Assembly: GCF_029872055.1 (NCBI RefSeq)
Contig: NZ_JARXNQ010000001.1
Location: 248,001-312,000, forward strand
Source: Sulfurimonas sp. C5
GTDB taxonomy: Bacteria > Campylobacterota > Campylobacteria > Campylobacterales > Sulfurimonadaceae
Length of the DNA stretch: 64,000 nucleotides
Direction of reading: 5' to 3'
Below are positions 45,513-55,585 of this stretch, in pieces; position 1 is the stretch's first letter, and each line of letters begins with the position of its first letter. The notes beneath the pieces were generated by a model. It worked only from the letters and a program-made list of their open reading frames with translations, made no database searches and was not told the origin of the DNA. Both the position numbers and the translations under genes were made by a program.

Positions 45513-45708
45513 CAAGAGGGATATTGATCCCGTCATTATTAAAACCTTCATCGTGACAAGCTTCACACTTGTCACCCATTGGACATTCACTATTTTCTAT
45601 AGCTTCTTGTAATGTTTTTAGATTATGCTTTTTAATACACTCTGCAATCTCTTTAGCAGTAAGTGAATTACATATACATACTTCTGTATTTGAATCTAAC
45701 ATAGACAT
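45481..45708 (-). CDS. BFD-like [2Fe-2S] small protein
   Basis: 75 residues. Four cysteines follow the BFD/bacterioferritin-associated ferredoxin pattern: EVCICNSLTAKEI at the start and SECPMGDKCEACHDEG later, with extra Cys and a helical C-terminus. Such domains transfer electrons or bind [2Fe-2S]. The gene overlaps the 3' end of the kinase gene by 32 bases on the opposite strand. It is 7 bases before the DsbD gene's stop side and transcribed in the same direction as dsbD. Confidence 0.72.
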   Translation of the reverse strand: MSMLDSNTEVCICNSLTAKEIAECIKKHNLKTLQEAIENSECPMGDKCEACHDEGFNNDGINIPLVIALVKQGKL

Positions 45709-45715
45709 TCCTAAA

Positions 45716-47464
45716 TTAAAGAGATTGAAGGTGTTCTAAGAACTTCTTAGGCTTTGTAAAACCTACGATTGTTTTTGAATGTATAGGTTGAAGCTCTTTA
45801 TCAAAAAAGATAATTACAGGAGGACCGAACACTTTATACTTTTTACTAAGTGCTTTTGCATTTTCATCGTTAGCAGTTACATCTGCACGTACAAGTACAT
45901 ATTTTTTAAGCTCTGTAATCACTGCAGGATCAGCAAATGTGACTTCATCAAACTCTTTACAAGCTACACACCATTCAGCAGAAAAATCAAGCATTATTTT
46001 TTTACCTTTGTTTTTTTCTAAAACAGTATCTAGTTGTTCTAAAGAAGTTACAACTTCAAATTGAAGTTCTTCTTGCTTGGTTGTTTGTACACTTGTCGTT
46101 GAAGCTGCTAAAAATCCAAGAGGCTGAGTCATACTTGTCTTGCCTGCTAAGAAACTTAAAAACAGTGTAAGAGAATAGATAAAAAGTATAACACCGATAG
46201 TACGTTTAAAGATATGAGTTTGGTTTTCAAATGCACCCAGATAAAGTGCAAAACCGATACCTACTAAAGCATAAAGAAGGATTGTAATCTCATTTGAAAT
46301 CACTTTATCCAGCATCCAAATAGCAACACCGAGCATGATAACACCGAAGATTGCATTTACCATAGTCATCCATGCACCAGGTTTAGGCATAAATTTACCA
46401 GCACTTACTCCTACTAATATAAGCGGTAATCCCATACCGATACTCATACTAAACAGTGCAGTAGCACCTAAAAATGCATCACCGGTTTGTCCAATGTAAA
46501 CAAGTGCACCTGCAAGTGGAGCTGCAACACAAGGGCCTACAATTAATGCAGATAAAAATCCCATAATGGCTACACCGATATAACCACCTTGAGATGAGTT
46601 TTGACTTACTTTAGAAACAATGACTTCAGGTACCTTTAATTCATAAAATCCAAACATTGACATAGCAAGTGCTACAAAAACACCAGCGAATGAATAAACT
46701 ACCCATGGTGTTTGAAGAGCAGCTTGAAGGTTTGAACCAAAAAGTCCTGCTAACACACCGGCAATTGTATATGCAATAGCCATAGCAAGTACATAAACTA
46801 CAGAAAGAGCGAACGCTTTTCTAGTTGTTAAACCATGTCCTTGAGAGATAATAATACCTGAGATAATAGGGATCATAGGAAACACACACGGTGTTAAAGA
46901 AAGGAGAATACCGAAAATGAAAAATGTTGCAATAATAACGAAGAAACCACTGTGTTTGATAGTATCTGAGATGATGTCTGTTTCAGATTTTGTATCTTCT
47001 TCTGCAACAGGCAATTGCTTTTCTTCAGTATTTGAGACAAGTTTTGAAGTATCGACTTTTAAGTCAAACTCTTTTGTATAAGGCTCGTAACATAAACCTT
47101 GTTCTGAACATCCTTGGTAAGATATTTTTAGTTTTAGGTCCTTAACACCTTTGTTTGCAGATGTATCTTGAAGTGTTAAGATGTATTTTGGAGATTCTAT
47201 ATAAACCATGTCACCGTGGTGTTCAACCGGTGCAGGCTTGTTTATATTTTTGATAGAGACATCTTTTGTATTGAGAAGTTCCATTTTTAGTTGCTTTTCA
47301 TATACGTAGATCTCTTCTCCAAGAGTTATTCCCGCTTCTATTTCCATCTTGTCATTGACTTTTGCATATGGTTGAAATGCTTGATCCGGCATTAAAAAAC
47401 CTGCTGCCAAGCTTGATGTAATTGATAAAATGAATATGAGGATAGCTTTTAAAAGAAATTTCAT
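45716..47464 (-). CDS. dsbD: Thiol:disulfide interchange protein DsbD
   Basis: Transfers electrons from cytoplasmic thioredoxin to the periplasm for DsbC, cytochrome c maturation and similar. 582 residues: signal peptide (~1-20), DsbD-alpha domain with two cysteines (YQGCSEQGLCYEP), an eight-helix membrane core (~165-445) with the SLTPCVFPMIP and VGPCVAAPL cysteines, then a thioredoxin-like domain with C499-V-A-C502 (AEWCVACKEF). The whole relay is intact. Its own TATACT-type promoter lies just upstream. It probably supports the many c-type cytochromes in the window. Confidence 0.93.
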   Translation of the reverse strand: MKFLLKAILIFILSITSSLAAGFLMPDQAFQPYAKVNDKMEIEAGITLGEEIYVYEKQLKMELLNTKDVSIKNINKPAPVEHHGDMVYIESPKYILTLQDTSANKGVKDLKLKISYQGCSEQGLCYEPYTKEFDLKVDTSKLVSNTEEKQLPVAEEDTKSETDIISDTIKHSGFFVIIATFFIFGILLSLTPCVFPMIPIISGIIISQGHGLTTRKAFALSVVYVLAMAIAYTIAGVLAGLFGSNLQAALQTPWVVYSFAGVFVALAMSMFGFYELKVPEVIVSKVSQNSSQGGYIGVAIMGFLSALIVGPCVAAPLAGALVYIGQTGDAFLGATALFSMSIGMGLPLILVGVSAGKFMPKPGAWMTMVNAIFGVIMLGVAIWMLDKVISNEITILLYALVGIGFALYLGAFENQTHIFKRTIGVILFIYSLTLFLSFLAGKTSMTQPLGFLAASTTSVQTTKQEELQFEVVTSLEQLDTVLEKNKGKKIMLDFSAEWCVACKEFDEVTFADPAVITELKKYVLVRADVTANDENAKALSKKYKVFGPPVIIFFDKELQPIHSKTIVGFTKPKKFLEHLQSL

Positions 47465-47544
47465 TATTGTCCTATTTTAATAAATTAATTGATTTTAAGT
47501 ATAACATAGAATTACATACGAAAAACGTAAAGTTCTACTTTATA

Positions 47545-48588
47545 TTATTTTTTTATCCATTGTGCTACTTTTTCGGAAGAACCGTGTTTAAGATACTCAC
47601 GTAAAAGTTTGGCATTCTGTAAAAAATCATCTCGATTATAGTTGTTAAAACACTCAAGCAAGTTTTTAGCTGTCACTTCATCTTGTAAGAACTCTGGATG
47701 AAGTGTAATGTTCTTGTACTTCTCCAACAAAATATTACCCAGCCCTACATGATCAAGCTTTACAAGTCTGCTGCCGATGAAATAATCGAGTGCTTTAGCT
47801 TTATATACCAAAATAAAAGGCGTTCCGATTAGAGAAGCCTCAAGTGTTGCCGTCCCGCTGCAAACAAAAGCAAAATCTACAGCATTGAGTGTTTTATGTG
47901 TATCGTGTGAAATAGTCACACCGCTGAGATCTCCGTAAAGGTCTTTAATCTCCTCTTGTGAGAAATGTTCTGGGATGACTATAGTAGCGTCAAGATTGAG
48001 AGTTTGAATTAACTCTTTGTAAACAGGCATAAGACGTCTGATCTCACTTTTACGGCTTCCAGGTAGATAGGCGATAGATTTGATCTCTGCATTTAACTGC
48101 TCTTTAAAAACAGTGATCTGATCCATTAGAGGATGTCCTACATATTTTATATTTGCCTCTTGCGGGTAGTATGAAGGCTCAAAAGGTAAAATAGATGCCA
48201 GTTTGTCAATAGTTTTTGTAAGTACAGGTATACGCTTTTTTTTCCATGCCCATGCTTGTGGCAGGATATAGTAAATGATCTCTTTGTCTGGATATTTTTT
48301 CTTGATTTTTTTTGCTAGAGGCAAGTTGAATCCGGAAGAGTCAATAAGCAGTACTTTATCAGCTTCTGCAGAGAGTTCTACCATCTTGTCTGCCAGCTTG
48401 AAAAAGTAGCGGATCTTTTTAATTGCATCTACAAGTCCCATAATCGCAAGTGATTGCAGATCTACGATAGGATTACCTAGTTTTTTATCAAATATTCCTA
48501 GTAATTCAACATCATCACCTAACTCTTTTGTTAGTGATGTTAAATGTACATTTGCCGAATGCTCCAGTGCCGATACGAGTAGTTTCAT
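47545..48588 (-). CDS. lpxB: Lipid-A-disaccharide synthase
   Basis: Glycosyltransferase (GT19) of lipid A synthesis. 347 residues from ATG 48588, which overlaps the cytochrome gene stop as ATGA; an upstream in-frame start adds only MGRRRI. Signatures: MKLLVSALEHSANVHLTSL, YILPQAWAWKKKRI, VGHPLMDQI and CSGTATLEASLIGTPFILVYKAKALDYFI. The usual N-terminal SAGEASGD is SALEHSAN, a divergent form. Gram-negative LPS is thus expected. Confidence 0.93.
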   Translation of the reverse strand: MKLLVSALEHSANVHLTSLTKELGDDVELLGIFDKKLGNPIVDLQSLAIMGLVDAIKKIRYFFKLADKMVELSAEADKVLLIDSSGFNLPLAKKIKKKYPDKEIIYYILPQAWAWKKKRIPVLTKTIDKLASILPFEPSYYPQEANIKYVGHPLMDQITVFKEQLNAEIKSIAYLPGSRKSEIRRLMPVYKELIQTLNLDATIVIPEHFSQEEIKDLYGDLSGVTISHDTHKTLNAVDFAFVCSGTATLEASLIGTPFILVYKAKALDYFIGSRLVKLDHVGLGNILLEKYKNITLHPEFLQDEVTAKNLLECFNNYNRDDFLQNAKLLREYLKHGSSEKVAQWIKK

Positions 48589-48947
48589 GATCCGCCGTCT
48601 CCCCAAGTTTGATAGCTGTCATCGTAGCGTTCAGCATTTTTATCATCATGATAGTTTTCTAAGTATGTAGTTAAGTTGTCTATATCTTCATCGCTTAACG
48701 TACTTGTAAACATGATCATGATCTCTTGCTGTTGTGTATCTGCTTTACCGCTTCGAAAACGTTTTAGTTTATATGTAAGAAATCCTTTTGCCCGGTTGGC
48801 TAGGTAAGGGGAGCGTTGCATTCCTTCGGCTCTATTGCCGTGACAATTATTACACCCTTTTTGCATATAAAGTATTTTTCCTTTTTCGTAAGGAGTTTTT
48901 GCAAAAAGTGACATAGAAAGTAAAAAAATTGTTAGGATAACACGCAA
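48585..48947 (-). CDS. Mono-haem c-type cytochrome
   Basis: 120 residues with a signal peptide (MRVILTIFLLSMSLFA, cleavage near 16) and one haem motif C32-N-N-C35-H36. Later methionines (EIMIMFTSTLSDEDIDNLTTYLENYH) probably give the axial Met, so it is a class I-like cytochrome c. It overlaps lpxB by four bases, and the pair shares one transcript although their functions differ. Its C-terminal tail is acidic. Confidence 0.88.
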   Translation of the reverse strand: MRVILTIFLLSMSLFAKTPYEKGKILYMQKGCNNCHGNRAEGMQRSPYLANRAKGFLTYKLKRFRSGKADTQQQEIMIMFTSTLSDEDIDNLTTYLENYHDDKNAERYDDSYQTWGDGGS

Positions 48948-48966
48948 CTCTTAAGCCTTTTTTCTT

Positions 48967-48984
48967 TATAATGTCATAATTATA
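48967..48984. promoter_or_regulatory. Overlapping divergent -10 boxes for the dihydroorotase-like and cytochrome genes
   Basis: TATAAT on the plus strand at 48967-48972 and TATAAT on the minus strand at 48979-48984 sit in the 54-base gap between divergent genes. Their closeness suggests they compete for polymerase. Confidence 0.5.
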
Positions 48985-49001
48985 TCAGAGGTGGTGTAAA
49001 C

Positions 49002-50165
49002 ATGGTAATAACAAATGCGATAGTATGCGACGTAAACGGCTCTAAAGAGGTGGACGTTAAAGTAGTTGACGGAAAAATTGTAGAGATAGGTACATCATTG
49101 AAAGATGATGAAGTTATTGATGCAAAAGGTGCTTATCTTATTCCGTCTTTAGTAGATAAAAACGTAAGTTTGTTAGATGCTACACTCAATGCAAAAAATA
49201 TTCATGCTATCGCAAATGAGGCAAAGCAAGGTGGTGTTGGAAGGGTTATAATCAATCCAAACACTAAGCCTGCCATAGATAACGAAGTTGTTCTTGAATT
49301 TGCACAAAATAGTATTAAAGATATTGACGATGTTCAAATTGATCTAATGCTAAACACTCTTCAAGAGGACCTTAGTCTTTCTAACATTGCAATTTTACTT
49401 AAAAAAGGGGCTACATCTCCATATATGAGTACGATAGCTAAAAACAATACTGCGATCAAAATTGCCGAATATGTAAAGATGTACGACACGACACTTTTTT
49501 GTAAAGCGGAAGACAACTCTTTAATTCAGTCAGGTGTGATGTTTGACGGTGACGTGAGTTCACATCTTGGACTTACTGGTATTCCTGAACTGAGTGAAGT
49601 ATTACACGTTTCAAGGATGATCGAGATCGCAAGGTATTTTGATATTAAAATTCTTTTTAAATCTATCGCATCACCGAGAAGTATAGACCTGATTTCAAAA
49701 GCTAAACAAGAGGGTGTAAAAGTTTCTTGTGAGGTTTCTATCCACCACTTGGTACGTTGTGACGAATCGTGCAGAGACTTTAATACGATCGCAAAAATCA
49801 ATCCGCCGCTTGCTTCACAAGAGGATATGCAAAGACTCCAAGAGTTATTAAAAGCAGGAGAGATAGATACACTTACAACACTTCATCAGCCAAACTCGCC
49901 TGTAAACAAAGAGGTGGCATTTGATGATGCGGCATACGGATGTTCTGCACTTGCAGATGCACTTCCACTTTACTATACAAAACTGGTAAAAAGCGAAATT
50001 ATAGATATGCAAACGTTATTGAAACTAACGACTGATAATGGGACAATTGAAGTTGGGAATGATGCCGAACTTGTTTTATTTGATCCGACACAAAGTTATA
50101 AAGTGAACAATTTTGATTCACTTTATAATTCTGAAGAACTTTTTGGAACTGTTACTCCAGTATAA
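49002..50165 (+). CDS. Dihydroorotase-like protein lacking metal ligands
   Basis: 387 residues of the amidohydrolase superfamily, close in layout to type I dihydroorotase. The canonical D-x-H-x-H metal motif is replaced by LVDKNVSLLDA (N54 and S56 at the His positions), and the catalytic TDHAPH block is TLHQPNSP, without Asp. The IHHLV block remains. It is thus probably not a hydrolase and may be a non-catalytic partner like the PyrC' of Pseudomonas aspartate transcarbamoylase, which is an inference. A GAGGTGG ribosome binding site precedes it. The convergent EAL gene overlaps it by 14 bases. Confidence 0.8.
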   Translation: MVITNAIVCDVNGSKEVDVKVVDGKIVEIGTSLKDDEVIDAKGAYLIPSLVDKNVSLLDATLNAKNIHAIANEAKQGGVGRVIINPNTKPAIDNEVVLEFAQNSIKDIDDVQIDLMLNTLQEDLSLSNIAILLKKGATSPYMSTIAKNNTAIKIAEYVKMYDTTLFCKAEDNSLIQSGVMFDGDVSSHLGLTGIPELSEVLHVSRMIEIARYFDIKILFKSIASPRSIDLISKAKQEGVKVSCEVSIHHLVRCDESCRDFNTIAKINPPLASQEDMQRLQELLKAGEIDTLTTLHQPNSPVNKEVAFDDAAYGCSALADALPLYYTKLVKSEIIDMQTLLKLTTDNGTIEVGNDAELVLFDPTQSYKVNNFDSLYNSEELFGTVTPV

Positions 50166-52521
50166 TATCTGGAGTAGGTTCAGCAAAAAGATAACCTTGA
50201 AATTCATCTATTCCTAAATCTTTACAAACTTTATATACCTCTTGGGAATGAACAAACTCTGCAACCGTTATAATATTTGATTCTTTGGCAAATGTAATAA
50301 TCGATTTTACAACTTTTTGTGCTCTCTCGTCCGTATCGATATTTTTAATCAATGAACCGTCTATCTTAATCAAATCAGGATTAATTTTGAGAAGATATGA
50401 AAAGTTTGAATAACCTGTTCCAAAGTCATCGATCGCAATTCTTGCACCTAGTTTTTTAATCTCTTGAAAAAACTCTTCTATCTCAGGAAGGTTATATATC
50501 TCTTCTGACTCTAAAATTTCAAAGATTACATGGTTCGCATTACTGCAAGTATGTAACTGTTCTTTGATGAAATTCTTTGTATGCTCGTTTAAAATATCAC
50601 TGGCACTTATATTGATTGAAAATATACACTCTGTTCCTCTGAATTTTTCAAATGTTTGTCTGAGGACCTCTTTTGTAATGCTTGGGTAGTACTTTGTTTT
50701 CTGTGCAATGTCGATGAAATAATATGGTGATAAGATCGTTCCGTTGTCATTGAGTCTTACAAGTGCTTCGTATTTGCAAAGCTTTCTGTTTGGATTGACA
50801 ATACGTTGAAAATAAACAAGAATATCATTATTCTCAAGAGCTGTCTTGATTTTGTTAATAGTATTTAGATTTTGAGTATGTGTATTTTTTTCTTCATCAT
50901 CTTGAGTATAAATTACATATTCTTTATTTTGATTTTTAGCTTTTGTTAGAGCCATTTCCGCTTTTGCAAGTTTGTCGCTCATATCGAAACATATCCCGGC
51001 ATACATCTCGACCGAAATGCTTATGTCGTTTTCCGTTTGTATAGTGTTGTTTTCAATTAACTGCATAATGTATTGAATAAACTTGGTAAAAGAGTCTTTA
51101 CTTAGATGTTTATGGTTTTTAATGATGAACTTATCACTTCCTATTCTGTAAAGACTGTATTCTTTCTCATTGAGCTGGAATTGAGCTGTTTGTGTCACTT
51201 GTTGTAAAACAAGGTTTCCAATTTCAAAACCGAAAACATCATTAATCTGCTTAAAGTTTTTAATGTCAAGAAGTGCTAAAAAGCTTTTTGGATCATTATT
51301 TAAATCTTCAAAGAGTTTGTTTCTGTTTGGCAGTTGTGTCAGTGTGTCATAGTAAAGCTGTGTAAAGAGTTGTTCATCTTTTTCTCTGTTCTCTTCTTGT
51401 AAGCTGTTATATCCTTTTTCAAGTTCCAAGCCCATGGAAATAATGTTATTTTGAAGTTGTGCCAAAGAGTGTTCGTTTTTTTCGTCCAATGAGATTCTAT
51501 GTAAAAGTTTGAACTTTTTGCTTTTTATTTTATTTGTCAAATTCTCTAGGAAGTTAATCTTCTTTAAAACACTCAGTGTTCTTCTTCTTGTAAGGTAAAA
51601 GATAATAATTGCCGTTGCCAAAATGAGAATAAAATTTTTCAGAAACTCTATCTCATATTTTTTGAAGAACTGTTCGAGTGTGCTGAGAGTCCCTACATAA
51701 CCCATTACTCTTTGATTAAAATCAACAATCGGATAGATATTGAGGTAATATGTTTTTCCGTGCAGTTGCACTTTTTGAATTTTTTTTGTAAAGTCCATCC
51801 CTTTGATATCGTCAGGGCTGATTTCAATAGTATGATCCGCTAAGATGTAATCACCGATAATCTCTTTATCTTTAATGAAGTCGTCATAGTATTTTGTCAT
51901 AAGAGAGTTTGTTGCTTTTCTGTTATAAACTAAAAATGCTTCATGTTCTGAATTCTCTTTTAAAACACTTGGGATCCACTCTATTTTTTTTCCTAAAGAG
52001 AGTCCTCCGAGAATTTTTCCGTTTTCATCAAAAATAGGGCTTGTAGCACGTAAACCTGCATATGTTTTACACATAAGCAAGTGGGTACTCGGTTGAAACG
52101 ATGTTGTTACCCATTGAATGTCTGTTCTAACGTTTGAGAGGTTTTTACCTAGAGAGTTGAAGTTTGAGAAGTTTACAAACGAGATTGCAGGCGGTTTAAA
52201 AAAGTGGATCTCATATGTCAGCTTTTCATTACGCACTTTATTCCAAATTGGTCCTATGTGTTCTTTAATAATTTCTGGGTTGTCTTCTTCATATCCTTTT
52301 AGGACAAATTCATTTGTAGATAAAAGGTCAGAGAGGATTCTGACATTTTCCAGTTGAGCTTTCATCAGATTGTTCAAAACACTTTGGTCTTTTTGATAAA
52401 CGGCTTGTTTCTCTTTCTCCAAACCAAACCAAAATGACGACACTTCATTAACTATAAAAAATGCGATTGCAGTAAGTGCAATAAAATAAATTGATTTATT
52501 AATTTTTCCCATATATCCCAT
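50152..52521 (-). CDS. Membrane-bound GGDEF/EAL protein, probable c-di-GMP phosphodiesterase
   Basis: 789 residues. TM1 (~10-27), a periplasmic Cache-like sensor (~30-290), TM2 (~293-310), a linker, degenerate GGDEF (~390-530) and EAL (~545-789). The GGDEF site is YRIGSDKFII, so cyclase activity is unlikely. The EAL active-site residues are there: YEALVRL, NISASDI, FEILESE, DDFGTGYSN, IKIDGSLI, and AEFVHS with QGYLF. Hydrolysis of c-di-GMP is therefore expected, with a periplasmic signal as input. A second ATG three codons in is an alternative start. The gene converges on the dihydroorotase-like gene. Confidence 0.9.
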   Translation of the reverse strand: MGYMGKINKSIYFIALTAIAFFIVNEVSSFWFGLEKEKQAVYQKDQSVLNNLMKAQLENVRILSDLLSTNEFVLKGYEEDNPEIIKEHIGPIWNKVRNEKLTYEIHFFKPPAISFVNFSNFNSLGKNLSNVRTDIQWVTTSFQPSTHLLMCKTYAGLRATSPIFDENGKILGGLSLGKKIEWIPSVLKENSEHEAFLVYNRKATNSLMTKYYDDFIKDKEIIGDYILADHTIEISPDDIKGMDFTKKIQKVQLHGKTYYLNIYPIVDFNQRVMGYVGTLSTLEQFFKKYEIEFLKNFILILATAIIIFYLTRRRTLSVLKKINFLENLTNKIKSKKFKLLHRISLDEKNEHSLAQLQNNIISMGLELEKGYNSLQEENREKDEQLFTQLYYDTLTQLPNRNKLFEDLNNDPKSFLALLDIKNFKQINDVFGFEIGNLVLQQVTQTAQFQLNEKEYSLYRIGSDKFIIKNHKHLSKDSFTKFIQYIMQLIENNTIQTENDISISVEMYAGICFDMSDKLAKAEMALTKAKNQNKEYVIYTQDDEEKNTHTQNLNTINKIKTALENNDILVYFQRIVNPNRKLCKYEALVRLNDNGTILSPYYFIDIAQKTKYYPSITKEVLRQTFEKFRGTECIFSINISASDILNEHTKNFIKEQLHTCSNANHVIFEILESEEIYNLPEIEEFFQEIKKLGARIAIDDFGTGYSNFSYLLKINPDLIKIDGSLIKNIDTDERAQKVVKSIITFAKESNIITVAEFVHSQEVYKVCKDLGIDEFQGYLFAEPTPDIILE
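50154..50175. terminator. Hairpin at the overlapping 3' ends of the dihydroorotase-like and EAL genes
   Basis: ACTCCAG pairs with CTGGAGT around TATAATAT. The TAA of the plus-strand gene is in the loop and that of the minus-strand gene touches the left arm. No long T-run is seen. Confidence 0.5.
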
Positions 52522-52598
52522 GAAAAATATTTTATCTTTTATATATAAATAGCATACTTAAAAAAAGTATTAAACCTGATCTTTTAGCCTAAAACTTA

Positions 52599-53426
52599 TT
52601 AATCTAGAAGTTGTTTAATTAATTCAAGCTCTTTTGCACTTAAAGAGAGTTCTGAAACTTTCAGGTCATCTATCATATGTTGTTCTGACGTCGTGCCATC
52701 AAGGGGAACAATGTTTTCTGATATTAAAAAAGCATATAAAATTTGCGCTGCTTCAACACCGTGTTTCATTGCTGCGCGTATAACAGGTTCACTTTCTAAA
52801 AGATGCGGATTTGCACTGAGACTCCAAAAACTTTGGTATTGGATATTGTTTGCATTACAAAAATTACGTAGCTCTACATCATAGTCGGTATCCTTGTAAA
52901 AACGGTTTTGCAATACGGCAGGTTTTATTTCAGAAGCTTCATATAAACGTTTCAAAGTCGTAAGATCGTAACAGTTACTAATTCCCAGCTGTTTTACTTC
53001 CCCTTGATGAACAAGTTTCTCCATAGAATTCCACACCTTCAATAGATTTTGAAAAGGAAAAAGAGGGGAATGGAGGATATACGAGTCTATATAGTTTGTT
53101 TGAAGATTGATTTTTGATTGCTCAAACGATTGGAAAACTTGAGTCTCTAGCGGAGCGTTTTTATCATAGGGGATATTATGGGGATCCTGACCTTCAACGG
53201 GAGTAAATTTTGTTTGAACAAATATTTTGTCACGTTCCAGACCTTCTGATGCAACACGTTTTAGTGCTGCACCGACGCTTGCTTCGTTATAGTGACGGGG
53301 TTGACAGGCTGTGTCAATCCCTCTAAAACCCAATTTCAATGCTTTTTCTACAAGTTCAGCAGTTTTCTCTTTTTTCCATGCTGTTCCATAGAGAAGTTTC
53401 GGTGTTTCTGCTTTAATGTTTGTCAT
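52599..53426 (-). CDS. Aldo/keto reductase family protein
   Basis: 275 residues from ATG 53426, preferred over a TTG 11 codons earlier; the start overlaps the preceding small gene by 14 bases. TIM-barrel NADPH oxidoreductase signatures: GFRGIDTACQPRHYNEASVGAAL (catalytic Asp and Tyr), KIFVQTKFTP (Lys), YILHSPLFPF (His), LGISNCYDLTTL, and the cofactor loop VPLDGTTSEQHM. The last is somewhat divergent from IPGAKN-type loops. Substrate unknown. Confidence 0.85.
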   Translation of the reverse strand: MTNIKAETPKLLYGTAWKKEKTAELVEKALKLGFRGIDTACQPRHYNEASVGAALKRVASEGLERDKIFVQTKFTPVEGQDPHNIPYDKNAPLETQVFQSFEQSKINLQTNYIDSYILHSPLFPFQNLLKVWNSMEKLVHQGEVKQLGISNCYDLTTLKRLYEASEIKPAVLQNRFYKDTDYDVELRNFCNANNIQYQSFWSLSANPHLLESEPVIRAAMKHGVEAAQILYAFLISENIVPLDGTTSEQHMIDDLKVSELSLSAKELELIKQLLD

Positions 53427-53649
53427 GTGAACCGCAGTCACATCCTCCAAGCATACCAATTACAAAGTGATCATTCACTTCTGTAATGTCAAATTCATGT
53501 TTTCCGCAAAAACTGTTTTGCATAAATGCCAACTGCTTAACGGCAGCATCTTGAGCAGTCTCTTTATCTTCAAAAGATGTGATTTGTCCCATCCCTTCAC
53601 GTTTTGCACAACTACAAAGTTTTTCTACTATTACATGATGTAATTCCAT
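53413..53649 (-). CDS. Small cysteine-rich protein of unknown function
   Basis: 78 residues with cysteines at 12 and 14 (KLCSCAKREG), ~48 (SFCGKH) and two near the end (GGCDCGSHDKH), plus several His. The pattern suggests metal or Fe-S binding, but no known family is recognised; the final CDCGSH only superficially resembles CDGSH. It overlaps the aldo/keto reductase start by 14 bases, so they are coupled. Confidence 0.6.
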   Translation of the reverse strand: MELHHVIVEKLCSCAKREGMGQITSFEDKETAQDAAVKQLAFMQNSFCGKHEFDITEVNDHFVIGMLGGCDCGSHDKH

Positions 53650-53743
53650 TTTGCATCCTTTTTCAGAGTTCTAAAAGAATATACATTCTATGTTCCGTTA
53701 TAAGAAAAATATGTCTTGTAGTATAGAATATGCAAAAAGAGTT

Positions 53744-54922
<1,179 letters not shown>

Positions 54923-55001
54923 CTAAAGTAGCAAAAAAAATTTTATTTAATTGCAATAATACTGTTCTCAAAAACATAAATTCGCATATAAGGAGTCAAT
55001 C

Positions 55002-55427
55002 ATGTATTTAACAGCTTTTGATCCATATAGAGATTTCAGAGCTTTAGAGAAAAGAATGATGCAACCATTCAGTATGAAAGACAAAGAGGGTGGCATCAGT
55101 GCATTTACACCTAGTGTAAACACGCGTGAAGGTGAGTTTGCTTACCACGTTGACGTTGACCTGCCGGGTGTCAAAAAAGAGGACATCAAGGTAGATGTTA
55201 AAGACGGAAATATTACCATCTCTGGTGAGCGTAACTTTAAAGAGGAAGTGAAAGAGGAAGACTACTACAAAGTTGAAACAAGCTTTGGAAAGTTTTCAAG
55301 AAGTTTTTCCCTTCCTGATGATGCCGACACTGAAAACATTACGGCAAGTACAGATAACGGTGTTTTAGAAGTTGTAATCCCGAAAGTGGATACATCAACT
55401 AAAACAAAAACTATAGAGGTTAAGTAA
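55002..55427 (+). CDS. Small heat-shock protein, Hsp20 family
   Basis: 141-residue alpha-crystallin-type holdase chaperone. The crystallin domain spans ~35-128 with AYHVDVDLPGVKKEDIKVDVKDG and SFSLPDDADTENITASTDNGVLEVVIPK. The short N-terminal arm contains DPYRDFRALEKRM. No C-terminal IXI motif is obvious (TKTKTIEVK gives I-E-V). A strong AAGGAGT ribosome binding site is seen. No CIRCE element is seen upstream, so control by HrcA is not supported. Confidence 0.92.
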   Translation: MYLTAFDPYRDFRALEKRMMQPFSMKDKEGGISAFTPSVNTREGEFAYHVDVDLPGVKKEDIKVDVKDGNITISGERNFKEEVKEEDYYKVETSFGKFSRSFSLPDDADTENITASTDNGVLEVVIPKVDTSTKTKTIEVK

Positions 55428-55456
55428 CAACCTTTTCCCCTTTTCTAAGTTCTCCT

Positions 55457-55491
55457 TTACATTCCCATTCTTCTCCTAATGGGAATGGTAA
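55457..55491 (+). terminator. Hairpin after hsp20
   Basis: CATTCCCATT pairs perfectly with AATGGGAATG around an 8-nt pyrimidine loop, and the stem extends by TTA/TAA past a bulged G. No long T-run follows, so it may be a terminator or mRNA 3' stabiliser. Confidence 0.55.
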
Positions 55492-55585
55492 CTTCTGTTT
55501 AAAGCTTCTTCAAATTATACATTTAGATAATTTCAAGCTACTCAATATATAATGCATAAGAAAAGCAAATTAACGGAGTCCTCTT

